This document shows positions 1 to 5,229 of a stretch of DNA of 5,786 nucleotides, piece by piece. Below the pieces are notes generated by a model. That model ran no database searches and was not told the DNA's origin. It saw only the letters and a list, made by a program, of their open reading frames with translations. How positions within the stretch are numbered: the stretch's first letter is position 1; each line of letters begins with the position of its first letter. Source of the stretch: Dehalococcoidia bacterium (lineage in GTDB: Bacteria > Chloroflexota > Dehalococcoidia > Plut-88900); the NCBI GenBank assembly GCA_012270635.1, contig JAAXHX010000467.1, positions 5,310-11,095 on the forward strand, written 5' to 3'. A program made the position numbers and the translations under genes.

Positions 1-1364
1 GCCATATCGCGGAGGGCCTGCCCGACCGCCTGTCCCAGGCCCATGGAGGACGTGATGCCGAGCTTGCAGCTATCGGTGCCGGGGCACGAGACCACGTCGC
101 TGATCTCTCCGGCGCCCGCCTCCCCGAGGCCCGCATCCTTGAGTTGACGCCACAGCTCTTTGAGAACGCCCGTCGGTACCCAGCGGTAGACCAGGTTCTG
201 CTCCACGGTGGTGCGCACCCGTCCACCGGCAAAGTCCCGGGCGATGCGGCCCAGGATGGGGAACTGCTCGGTGGAGATGTCCCCGAGGGGCAGCTTGACG
301 GTGACGACGTTGTAGCCGTCTTGCTTCTGGGGGCGAACATTGCTGGAGAGCCACCGTTCGAAGGCCGGGTCCCGCTGCCCGTTGCTCTTGGCGGGGACGG
401 GGGCGGGGGGTTCGTCGATGAGCTCGGGTGGAAGCTCCATGAGGGGCTCGGGGTCGTACGACTCCTGGGCCCAGGGCTGCTTCAACTCCTCTTCGACCTC
501 GGCCCGAAAGGCGTCGATGCCCACTCGGTCGATGTAGAACTTGATGCGGGCTTTCATCCGGTTGCGGCGCAGCTCGTCGGTGCGGTTGAAGATGCGAACG
601 ACGGCCTCGCTGACCCGGAGGTAGTCCTCGACGGGGACGAAGTCGTAGAGGGTGTAGGCGAGCCGGGGCATGATGGAAGTGCCGCCTCCGGTGATCATTT
701 CGAAGCCGCGTCGCTCCACGCCGTTTTCGTCAACCCGAGTCCTTGGCTTGAAGGCGAGATCGTGAATGGCGGTTACCACGCAATCGTCATTGCAGCTGGC
801 GAAGGCCACCTTGAACTTTCGGGGGAGGGCCTGGGCCTCGGGGTGGCGGACGAACCAGCGGGCGAAGGCGGCGAGGTAGGGGCTGACGTAGAAGGGCTCG
901 TCGGGGGTGACGCCGGAGAGAGGACAGCCGATGACGTTTCGGACGGTGTTGCCGCAGGCCTCCCGGGTGGAGAGGCCCGCTTCGCCCAGAATGCGCATCA
1001 CGTCGGGGGTGTCTTCCAGCTTGACGAAGTGGAGCTGGACGTTCTCCCGGGTGGTGACGTGGCCCTTGTTGAGGGGAACGTACTTTTCGACGATTTCGCC
1101 CACGGCCTCGAGCTGATCGGCGGTGAGGCTGCCGGAGGGCATCTTGATGCGTATCATGTGGACGTCGGGCTGGCGCTGGCCGTATATGCCGCGGACGAGC
1201 CGGTAGGCGGTGAACTTGAGGGGGTCTTCCCACCCGCCCTTTTGGAAGCGGGTGACCTCGGTCTCGAAGTCGGAGACTTCCTGGGGCAGGTAGGGAATTA
1301 TGCCCTTCGAATAGTCAAGCCCGGCCTTGTCCTCTATGGAAGGGCCTCTTTCGACGGTAGTCAT
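1..1364 (-). CDS. Siroheme nitrite/sulfite reductase, probably assimilatory sulfite reductase (3' end beyond the left edge)
   Basis: Read on the minus strand from ATG at 1364-1362, this frame stays open for 454 codons to the window edge and begins MTTVERGPSIEDKAG. It has the two-fold repeat of the nitrite/sulfite reductase family: a ferredoxin-like half (about residues 50-118) followed by a siroheme half (about 130-290), then a second ferredoxin-like half (about 345-415) and the start of the second siroheme half. Siroheme-contacting signatures are visible: TTRENVQLHF (104-113), ACGNTVRNVIGCP (136-148) and RKFKV (182-186). CPGTDSC at 427-433 supplies the first two cysteines that bind the 4Fe-4S cluster; the second pair lies outside the window. 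The family reduces sulfite to sulfide or nitrite to ammonia with six electrons in the cytoplasm. Sulfite is favoured because the gene is preceded by a cysteine-codon attenuator. AGGAG (1378-1382) lies 13 nt before the ATG and AAGG (1369-1372) 4 nt before it, so the ribosome binding site is not ideal. No in-frame start codon lies in the few codons just upstream. Confidence 0.93.
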   Translation of the reverse strand, partial: MTTVERGPSIEDKAGLDYSKGIIPYLPQEVSDFETEVTRFQKGGWEDPLKFTAYRLVRGIYGQRQPDVHMIRIKMPSGSLTADQLEAVGEIVEKYVPLNKGHVTTRENVQLHFVKLEDTPDVMRILGEAGLSTREACGNTVRNVIGCPLSGVTPDEPFYVSPYLAAFARWFVRHPEAQALPRKFKVAFASCNDDCVVTAIHDLAFKPRTRVDENGVERRGFEMITGGGTSIMPRLAYTLYDFVPVEDYLRVSEAVVRIFNRTDELRRNRMKARIKFYIDRVGIDAFRAEVEEELKQPWAQESYDPEPLMELPPELIDEPPAPVPAKSNGQRDPAFERWLSSNVRPQKQDGYNVVTVKLPLGDISTEQFPILGRIARDFAGGRVRTTVEQNLVYRWVPTGVLKELWRQLKDAGLGEAGAGEISDVVSCPGTDSCKLGITSSMGLGQAVGQALRDM

Positions 1365-1394
1365 GTCGCCTTGATGTCTCCTGTTTCTCTGTGC

Positions 1395-1435
1395 AAAAAA
1401 AGCGCCCCTTCGATCGGTCTTGATCGTCGGGGCGC
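1395..1435 (-). terminator. Intrinsic terminator inside the reductase leader (attenuator terminator, 3:4 stem)
   Basis: On the minus strand GCGCCCC (1435-1429) pairs with GGGGCGC (1408-1402), with an inner CGATC/GATCG stem (1426-1422 with 1415-1411) and a six-base loop. The stem is followed at once by seven T residues (1401-1395). This is a textbook Rho-independent terminator. It lies 30 nt upstream of the reductase ATG and downstream of the promoter-like sequences, so it would cut short reductase transcripts; it is far (about 350 nt) from the end of the next upstream gene. It is therefore read as a regulated attenuator. Confidence 0.88.
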
Positions 1436-1477
1436 AACGCTGTACGAAGCTGGGTTAGCGCCGGCCCTATAGCCGGC
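1431..1477 (-). promoter_or_regulatory. Competing leader hairpins: anti-antiterminator (1:2) and antiterminator (2:3)
   Basis: Segment 1, GCCGGC (1477-1472), pairs with GCCGGC (1465-1460), with the leader stop codon in the six-base loop. Segment 2, GGCGCTAAC (1462-1454), overlaps the 3' arm of that hairpin. It can instead pair with segment 3, GTTGCGCC (1438-1431), as eight base pairs with one bulged U. Segment 3 overlaps the 5' arm of the terminator. The pairings 1:2, 2:3 and 3:4 are thus ordered as in the trp attenuator. A ribosome held at the Cys codons (1490-1476) would cover segment 1 and free segment 2 to form the antiterminator. A ribosome at the stop would cover segment 2 and allow termination. 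The pairings are visible in the sequence; the switching is inferred. Confidence 0.68.
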
Positions 1478-1517
1478 AGATACAGACGCAGTAATCAGGC
1501 TCAAATATGGCGTTCAT
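1467..1517 (-). CDS. Cysteine-rich leader peptide (attenuator ORF), MNAIFEPDYCVCICRL
   Basis: A 16-codon ORF on the minus strand starts with ATG at 1517-1515 and stops with TAG at 1469-1467. Codons 10, 12 and 14 are Cys (TGC, TGT, TGC), giving CVCIC just before the stop. It sits between a promoter-like sequence and an intrinsic terminator, upstream of a sulfite reductase. The proposed role is as a sensor, not as a functional peptide: a ribosome stalls at the Cys codons when charged tRNA-Cys is scarce and so changes folding of the nascent RNA. The predicted -10 ends only 9 nt before the ATG and no Shine-Dalgarno sequence is visible, so translation would be leaderless or nearly so. Cysteine-codon leader ORFs that attenuate sulfur genes are known in mycobacteria. 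Assignment here rests on position, codon content and RNA geometry, not homology. Confidence 0.72.
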   Translation of the reverse strand: MNAIFEPDYCVCICRL

Positions 1518-1526
1518 AGCTGAGGA

Positions 1527-1555
1527 AGCTTAGCGTTGTTTGGAAGGGATGTCAA
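1527..1555 (-). promoter_or_regulatory. Proximal promoter P1 for the leader and reductase
   Basis: On the minus strand a perfect TTGACA (1555-1550) is followed after exactly 17 bp by TAAGCT (1532-1527), which matches TATAAT at only three of six positions. Initiation would be expected near 1518-1521, two to four bases before the leader ATG or at it. Support is the consensus -35, the ideal spacing and the location just before the leader ORF. The weak -10 is the main doubt. Confidence 0.55.
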
Positions 1556-1593
1556 ACGGAAGCCCGGCTTGGACTGCCGGACCATGCTGAGGA

Positions 1594-1622
1594 AGCTTAG
1601 CGTTGTTTGGAAGGGATGTCAA
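1594..1622 (-). promoter_or_regulatory. Distal promoter P2, duplicate of P1
   Basis: An identical copy of P1, 67 bp upstream, created by the tandem duplication: TTGACA (1622-1617), 17-bp spacer, TAAGCT (1599-1594). A transcript from here would start near 1587 and have an extra 67 nt ahead of the P1 start. Within that extension an ATG at 1585-1583 opens a 23-codon frame whose TGA (1516-1514) overlaps the leader ATG as ATGA. Confidence 0.45.
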
Positions 1623-1662
1623 ACGGAAGCCCGGCTTGGACTGCCGGACCATGCACGGGGCT

Positions 1663-1777
1663 AGGCGCAGCCCGGACCGCTACCCGCACCTAGAACACGA
1701 CCTCTTTCAGTTCGTCCGACTCCGTAGTTATAAGGTCATACCAGTCTCCGTGACGACGCGGGTGTACTACGACAGCA
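1663..1777 (-). pseudogene. Remnant of the 3' end of the M24 hydrolase gene (partial duplicate)
   Basis: This 115-bp stretch aligns with 2650-2765, which holds the last 29 or so codons of the M24 gene plus 27 bp downstream of its stop. On the minus strand it still reads LITTESDELKEVVF and a TAG at 1692-1690, identical in protein to the intact copy although two codons differ synonymously (ACT for ACC, GAA for GAG). A single-base deletion around 1735-1744 then breaks the frame, and similarity stops near 1777. The rest of the gene is absent, so it cannot be functional. It may still act as a recombination substrate with the intact copy. Confidence 0.88.
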
Positions 1778-1782
1778 TGCGT

Positions 1783-2502
1783 TTAAGTCTCGCTATGGGT
1801 ACCGCTTAAGACCTGGATGTCCGAGCGGATCACGGAGACCGTAATGCTCTGGAGAATGTTCGCCCTCGTTGCATCGGTGAGGCCTTTCACCGCAGCGGCC
1901 CGCAGGTCATCGAGAATGGAGTTGGAAGCCGTGCCCGCCAGAACAACATTCGCTCTTATCTGAGTTGACTCTAAGTCAAAATAGGTGTACGCGTCGAGCA
2001 CTTCAGGCACATTTGTCATTGAGTGGTGGACTGCCGGGACCGCACTTTCGATTTCCAACTCTGTGAAGCCCAAGTCGGTGCGCACTTCGACTTCAATGCC
2101 GCTGTGATTGCTGGTGAAGGTGCCGATCATGTCGAGCGCTCCTTCTGGAGCGCCGCCTGCAAAGCCGACCCACGCGTGATCGGCATCCACGATTACCGCA
2201 ACGGTGAAATCTGTGGGAAACGCTCTGCGGACCTTATCGACTGTCAAGGAAAAGGTGTTGTTCCAGGCGTATCGCTCAATAGCCGCCTGGAGAGACATTC
2301 CTTTTTGGTTGGCGATGGCCTGTAGGTCTTCCAACTCCGCTGCGCGGATAGGGCCATAGATTTCTGACGGCAGGGTCTCCGATGGGAGTTGGCTATCTGC
2401 TTGTGGTGGATAAGCGTAAGCGACGCCGCCAGTCATCGCCAGCAATACGCCAAACATGAACAGGGCCACGAGAAAAACCCTGACCTTGGCATTGTGCTTC
2501 AT
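1783..2502 (-). CDS. Secreted protein of unknown function (239 aa)
   Basis: The protein starts at ATG 2502-2500 with AAGGAG (2516-2511) eight bases upstream, a convincing start. A classic Sec signal peptide is present: basic MKHNAKVR, a hydrophobic core (about 9-24) and AYA before Tyr31 as a likely signal-peptidase I site. There is no lipobox. The mature part has a charged helix-rich section (about 50-95, including IRAAELEDLQAIANQKG) and then beta-type segments such as DFTVAVIVDADHAWVGFAGG. I do not recognise a catalytic motif. The style recalls N-terminal pro-regions of secreted bacterial serine proteases, but no protease domain follows; this is a weak impression. Base composition is visibly less GC-rich than in neighbouring genes. 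The gene is bracketed by direct copies of the M24 gene tail, and its stop lies only 6 bp from the left copy, so it may be an inserted or C-terminally truncated gene. Confidence 0.82.
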   Translation of the reverse strand: MKHNAKVRVFLVALFMFGVLLAMTGGVAYAYPPQADSQLPSETLPSEIYGPIRAAELEDLQAIANQKGMSLQAAIERYAWNNTFSLTVDKVRRAFPTDFTVAVIVDADHAWVGFAGGAPEGALDMIGTFTSNHSGIEVEVRTDLGFTELEIESAVPAVHHSMTNVPEVLDAYTYFDLESTQIRANVVLAGTASNSILDDLRAAAVKGLTDATRANILQSITVSVIRSDIQVLSGTHSET

Positions 2503-2510
2503 GGCTCCAA

Positions 2511-2516
2511 CTCCTT
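2511..2516 (-). promoter_or_regulatory. Ribosome binding site of the secreted-protein gene
   Basis: AAGGAG on the minus strand, eight bases before the ATG at 2502. It fixes the start of the 239-residue protein at the signal peptide. Confidence 0.75.
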
Positions 2517-2617
2517 GCTTACTTGAATATGCTTTGAACGAGGCCGCTGCTAGCCCTCGCTTCCAATGAAATCAAGGTAGCTTAGCTTGTACTAAAGATC
2601 AACATTAGCCTATACCA

Positions 2618-2646
2618 ATGATACCACGGATGGGAGTCTCGTACAA
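2618..2646 (-). promoter_or_regulatory. Candidate promoter of the secreted-protein gene
   Basis: On the minus strand TTGTAC (2646-2641), 17 bp, then TATCAT (2623-2618), the latter matching the -10 consensus at five of six positions. Initiation near 2611 would give a leader of about 110 nt. The element begins right beside the edge of the duplicated segment at 2650, so the gene may have arrived with its own promoter. In the rest of 2503-2676 I see no gene and no clear terminator after the M24 gene. Confidence 0.35.
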
Positions 2647-2649
2647 GCA

Positions 2650-2765
2650 AGGCGCAGCCCGGACCGCTAACCGCACCTAGAACACGACCTCTTTCAGCTC
2701 GTCCGACTCCGTGGTTATAAGTTCGGACCCGGTCTCCGTGACGACGTGGGTGTCCTCCCACAGCA
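2650..2765. repeat. Right copy of the direct repeat flanking the secreted-protein gene
   Basis: This segment matches 1663-1777 at roughly 85-90 percent by eye, with one single-base gap, in the same orientation. It comprises the 3' end and immediate downstream flank of the intact M24 gene. Together the copies bracket 872 bp containing the secreted-protein gene. Confidence 0.88.
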
Positions 2766-3873
2766 GGTGCAGCTCACCGTCACCAACCCCCGGCTCCGTG
2801 CTAATCACCGTACCCACTTCCAACACCGTATGGTCGTTGGGAGTCACGCTGGGCGGTTCCGTGAACTGTATCCCCTGTCCGTGACCCATCCGGCTGCCTC
2901 CGGTCAACCTTTCCGGGTTGTCCGTCTGCACTCCCAGGTCTCTCATCGCCTCCACGCCGGCCCTGTGAACATCGGCAGCCTCGACGCCCGGCATCAGGGC
3001 CTCCGTCATGCGGCGGTTGACTTCAAGAAGTTGGTCGTAGAGCCGCTTCTGCCTGTCGGTGGGCGGGCCCAGGGAGACCATACGGGGGTAATCGACGGTG
3101 TACATGCCGACTCGGGCGCCGGAGTCGATGCCGAGGATGACGCCGCGTCTCAGGGGTCTATCGTAGTGGAAGGCGTGTTTCGCACCGGGGAGCTCGGACT
3201 GGATATCGAACTGGAAGTGGACGAAGGACGTGCCGTCGGCGCCTTCTTCCAGCATCAACTGGCGGAATTGGCGGGCCAGCTGCCGCTCGGTAACCCCCGG
3301 CCTGAGGTAGTCCTCGTTCAATCTCTGTCGGGCCCTGGCGGTAATGCGGGCGGCCGCTCGCATATACGACACCTCTTCTTCCGACTTGACCATTCGGGTC
3401 TTAATGATTACGTCGGCGGCGTCTACGAACCGGGCCTCGGGCATGGACCTCTCGATGCTCAGGAAGTCGCCAACGGGTACGCCCATCCTCTGCTCCTGCC
3501 CCAGCTCCACGCCGATGCGCCCCGCACTCAAACCCCTGTCCTGCAACGCTTCGGTCACAAGATGAAAGGGAAACCGGAGCACGTCGAAGTAGTCACGGAT
3601 GTCGGTGATATAGGTCCCCTGCTCGATGTTGTCCCGCCCCTGGGAGACGATTATCGGGTCGCCGACGGCCGGCAGGACCAGGGCCGAGGGGCGGGCGAGG
3701 GACTCGTTGGGGCCGATGCTCGGGGCCGCGCCGACGAAATAGTGGAAGTTGTGCTCTCCCGTGATCAGCAACGCGTCCAGGTCGCTTTGCGCCATGAGAC
3801 TCCGCGCCCGGACGATGCGACGGTCCATTTCCTCCCGGGAGAACATGGCATAGGTCGGGTTAGCGTTTGACAA
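2677..3873 (-). CDS. M24-family metallohydrolase (Xaa-Pro aminopeptidase/creatinase-like), TTG start
   Basis: A 398-residue protein with the two-domain M24 layout: an N-terminal creatinase-type domain (about 15-155, with LDALLITGEHNFHYFVG) and a C-terminal pita-bread domain (about 165-390). All five dinuclear metal ligands can be placed: Asp250 (GIDSGA), Asp261 (TVDYPR), His331 (GHGQG), Glu360 (STEPG) and Glu373 (WEDTHVVTETG). A Thr (338, FTEPP) sits where many aminopeptidases have a second active-site His, so the substrate may not be a standard Xaa-Pro peptide. The frame is open further upstream to an ATG near 3954, but those 27 codons look non-coding in composition. TTG at 3873-3871 has GGAGG (3885-3881) seven bases before it, so I chose it. 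The protein likely acts in the cytoplasm, as there is no signal peptide. Its 3' end is duplicated at 1663-1777. Family call is firm; substrate unknown. Confidence 0.9.
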   Translation of the reverse strand: MSNANPTYAMFSREEMDRRIVRARSLMAQSDLDALLITGEHNFHYFVGAAPSIGPNESLARPSALVLPAVGDPIIVSQGRDNIEQGTYITDIRDYFDVLRFPFHLVTEALQDRGLSAGRIGVELGQEQRMGVPVGDFLSIERSMPEARFVDAADVIIKTRMVKSEEEVSYMRAAARITARARQRLNEDYLRPGVTERQLARQFRQLMLEEGADGTSFVHFQFDIQSELPGAKHAFHYDRPLRRGVILGIDSGARVGMYTVDYPRMVSLGPPTDRQKRLYDQLLEVNRRMTEALMPGVEAADVHRAGVEAMRDLGVQTDNPERLTGGSRMGHGQGIQFTEPPSVTPNDHTVLEVGTVISTEPGVGDGELHLLWEDTHVVTETGSELITTESDELKEVVF

Positions 3874-3880
3874 ATCAACA

Positions 3881-3885
3881 CCTCC
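3881..3885 (-). promoter_or_regulatory. Ribosome binding site that sets the TTG start of the M24 gene
   Basis: GGAGG on the minus strand, seven bases before TTG at 3873. The longer frame beginning near 3954 has no comparable site. Confidence 0.65.
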
Positions 3886-3915
3886 ACTCGTTCTGTGTCG
3901 GGGGCCGGAAGGGAA

Positions 3916-3934
3916 GGTTAAAGGCACATTAACC
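3916..3934. promoter_or_regulatory. Operator-like palindrome GGTTAA-N7-TTAACC
   Basis: A perfect 6-bp inverted repeat with a 7-bp spacer, located between two divergent genes, 43 bp upstream of the M24 start. On the minus strand TTGCAC (3943-3938 region) and TTTAAC (3922-3917) could form a weak promoter whose -10 lies inside the palindrome, which suits a repressor site. No regulator gene is in the window to match it. Confidence 0.42.
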
Positions 3935-3953
3935 CTGGGTGCAAGCGGCCTCA

Positions 3954-3982
3954 CCTCTCATCAGCCCTGCAGAAGGGAGAGG
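3954..3982. repeat. Small imperfect cruciform, possible interspersed palindrome
   Basis: CCTCT (3954-3958) pairs with AGAGG (3978-3982) around an inner CCCT/AGGG stem (3965-3968 with 3974-3977). The shape recalls the short GC-rich CTCTCC/GGAGAG palindromes scattered between genes in many GC-rich bacteria. Copy number cannot be judged from one window. Confidence 0.3.
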
Positions 3983-4015
3983 GGAACGGGCCACAGGGTG
4001 CGCGCTAAACGCGGA

Positions 4016-4037
4016 ACATCCCGTTCAGGAGGGATGT
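4016..4037. promoter_or_regulatory. Perfect palindrome ACATCCC-N8-GGGATGT upstream of the enolase-superfamily gene
   Basis: Seven perfect base pairs with an eight-base spacer, ending 79 bp before the chosen start of the plus-strand gene. It could be a protein-binding operator or a 5' UTR hairpin. It contains AGGAGG (4027-4032), which resembles a strong Shine-Dalgarno and precedes GTG at 4036; using that GTG would add 27 poorly conserved-looking residues to the enzyme, so the AGGAGG is more likely part of the palindrome. Confidence 0.45.
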
Positions 4038-4116
4038 GATAGGATGCAGGGAAGCGTCGGGCGGAGGTTTACGAAGCGTTCTTGGGCCAGCCGGGCCGGT
4101 GCCAATGGGGAGTCGG

Positions 4117-5229
4117 ATGAAAATAGAAAGGGTCGAAATCCGGGCCGTGGCTCCCCAGGTGCAGCGCTTTACCTGGTCCCACGACCTTCCCGACCAGTTC
4201 TCCACCAATACCATAGTCCGCATCTTCACCGACGCGGGGGTCGAGGGGGTGGGGGGCACTTGGAACGCCACCTCTTTCGACTTCGACAGATACACGGCGG
4301 AGACCCTGCGACATCTCGCCCCCATCCTCGTGGGTCGAGACCCGCTTGACAGAGAATCGTTGCGTCGGGACCTTTGGCCCCGGGTCTTTCCCATCCCCGC
4401 GCAGGCCCTGGCCGCGATTGATATAGCGCTGTGGGACCTGGCGGGTAAGGCGTCGGGGCAGCCCCTCTACAAGTTGATGGACCCGGTCCGCAACCGTATC
4501 CGGTCCTACGCCAGTACGCCGATGCTGGACGACATACCCGCCTACCTGGACTTCGTGGAAACGCTGCTGGAGCAGGGCTTCACCGCCGTCAAGTTCCACA
4601 CATGGTGCGTGCCGGAGCAGGACGCTTCCCTGGCCCGGGCCGTAAGGCGCAAATATCCCGGAGACGACGTGGAGTTCATGTTGGATGCGGAGAACAACTA
4701 CGATCGGGAGTCGGCGCTTTGGGTTGCCAAAGAGCTGGAGACCCTGGGATTCACCTGGTTCGAGGCGCCCCTACCCGACTACGATCTGGAGGGCTACCGG
4801 ATCCTGGCGCAGGAAGTTGAAATGCCGGTGCTTCCCTCGGGGAACTGGATCATGGACCTGTCGACTTTCGAGGGCGCGGTCAAGGACGGGTGCTGGCGGG
4901 CGGCACGCACGGACGCACTGATTCTCGGGGGAGTGACCCCTCTGCGGAAGGCAGTCGACATCACCCGGGCGGAGGGTGTGAACTGCGAGATCATGTCCTG
5001 GGGTTTCAGCCTGAACTCGACGGCCAACCTGCACGTGATGCTGACCACCGACAACTGTTCCTATTTCGAGCAGACGATGCCCTACGAGCCTTACGAATAC
5101 GGGATGGTGGACGTAGTGCGCACCCAGCCCGACGGGTACGTCTACGCTCCGGAAAAGCCGGGGCTGGGGTTGGACGTCGATTGGGAGGCCATGGAACACG
5201 CCACCATCCACAGCCTGACGTTCAGCTAA
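4117..5229 (+). CDS. Enolase-superfamily (mandelate racemase/muconate lactonizing-like) enzyme, atypical active site
   Basis: A 370-residue protein with the superfamily architecture: an N-terminal capping domain (about 1-125, with MKIERVEIR, GVEGVGGTW and DIALWDLAGKASGQPLYKLM) and a C-terminal beta/alpha barrel (about 130-345), closing with PGLGLDVDW. Likely acid-base Lys159 lies in TAVKFH, with His161 where a second Lys often sits. Metal ligands Asp190 (MLDAENNYD) and Glu216 (FEAPLPDYD) are present, but the third ligand position, usually Glu or Asp, appears as Asn243 in PSGNW. Asp267 (DALILGG) is kept, yet the partner His of the mandelate-racemase His-Asp dyad is not visible in CEIMSWGFSLN. 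Members abstract a proton alpha to a carboxylate in dehydratase, racemase or cycloisomerase reactions; the substrate here is unknown. ATG 4117 was chosen for the typical MKI start, with GGGGAG (4107-4112) four bases before it. The gene is divergent from the M24 gene and its stop overlaps that of the rhodanese gene. Confidence 0.9.
   Translation: MKIERVEIRAVAPQVQRFTWSHDLPDQFSTNTIVRIFTDAGVEGVGGTWNATSFDFDRYTAETLRHLAPILVGRDPLDRESLRRDLWPRVFPIPAQALAAIDIALWDLAGKASGQPLYKLMDPVRNRIRSYASTPMLDDIPAYLDFVETLLEQGFTAVKFHTWCVPEQDASLARAVRRKYPGDDVEFMLDAENNYDRESALWVAKELETLGFTWFEAPLPDYDLEGYRILAQEVEMPVLPSGNWIMDLSTFEGAVKDGCWRAARTDALILGGVTPLRKAVDITRAEGVNCEIMSWGFSLNSTANLHVMLTTDNCSYFEQTMPYEPYEYGMVDVVRTQPDGYVYAPEKPGLGLDVDWEAMEHATIHSLTFS

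Larger units (their letters stand above)
1519..1654. repeat. Perfect tandem duplication, 67-bp unit, two copies
   Basis: Bases 1519-1585 and 1586-1652 are identical, and the match extends 2 bp further to 1654. Each unit holds one promoter-like TTGACA-17-TAAGCT and, upstream of it on the minus strand, an inverted repeat CCGGC-7-GCCGG (1579-1563 and 1646-1630) that could be an operator or a small hairpin. Perfect identity points to a recent duplication. A collapsed or duplicated assembly artefact is possible. Confidence 0.95.

Noticed and set aside
144..1472. Long plus-strand open frame of 442 codons
   Set aside because: It is antisense to the sulfite reductase, whose minus-strand frame carries clear family motifs. 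Its product is Gly/Val/Glu-rich without domain signatures, as expected of a shadow frame in GC-rich DNA.
1365..1520. SAM or other metabolite riboswitch, or T-box, as the reductase leader
   Set aside because: I see no SAM-I type core and no T-box sequence. A short translated Cys leader with overlapping hairpins explains the terminator more simply.
1519..1654. CRISPR-like or IS-end repeat
   Set aside because: There are only two abutting copies with no spacers, no terminal inverted repeats and no cas or transposase gene nearby; it is a simple tandem duplication.
1603..1809. Small plus-strand ORF across the duplicated segment
   Set aside because: It crosses the tandem repeat and the antisense of the M24 remnant, has no ribosome binding site, and looks accidental.
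2567..2601. Second promoter-like motif TTGATC-17-TACCTT, sharing GCTAAGCT with the 67-bp unit
   Set aside because: Both hexamers are poor, and TAAGCT here has no -35 at proper spacing. The shared octamer is too short to claim a common element.
2746..3870. Plus-strand open frame of 374 codons
   Set aside because: It lies opposite the M24 gene, which has all five metal ligands on the other strand; the plus frame shows no recognisable motif and arises from codon bias.
3939..4349. Plus-strand ORF with ATG at 4044 after AGGAGG
   Set aside because: The frame runs out of phase through the well-supported enolase-superfamily gene; AGGAGG is better explained as part of the 4016-4037 palindrome.
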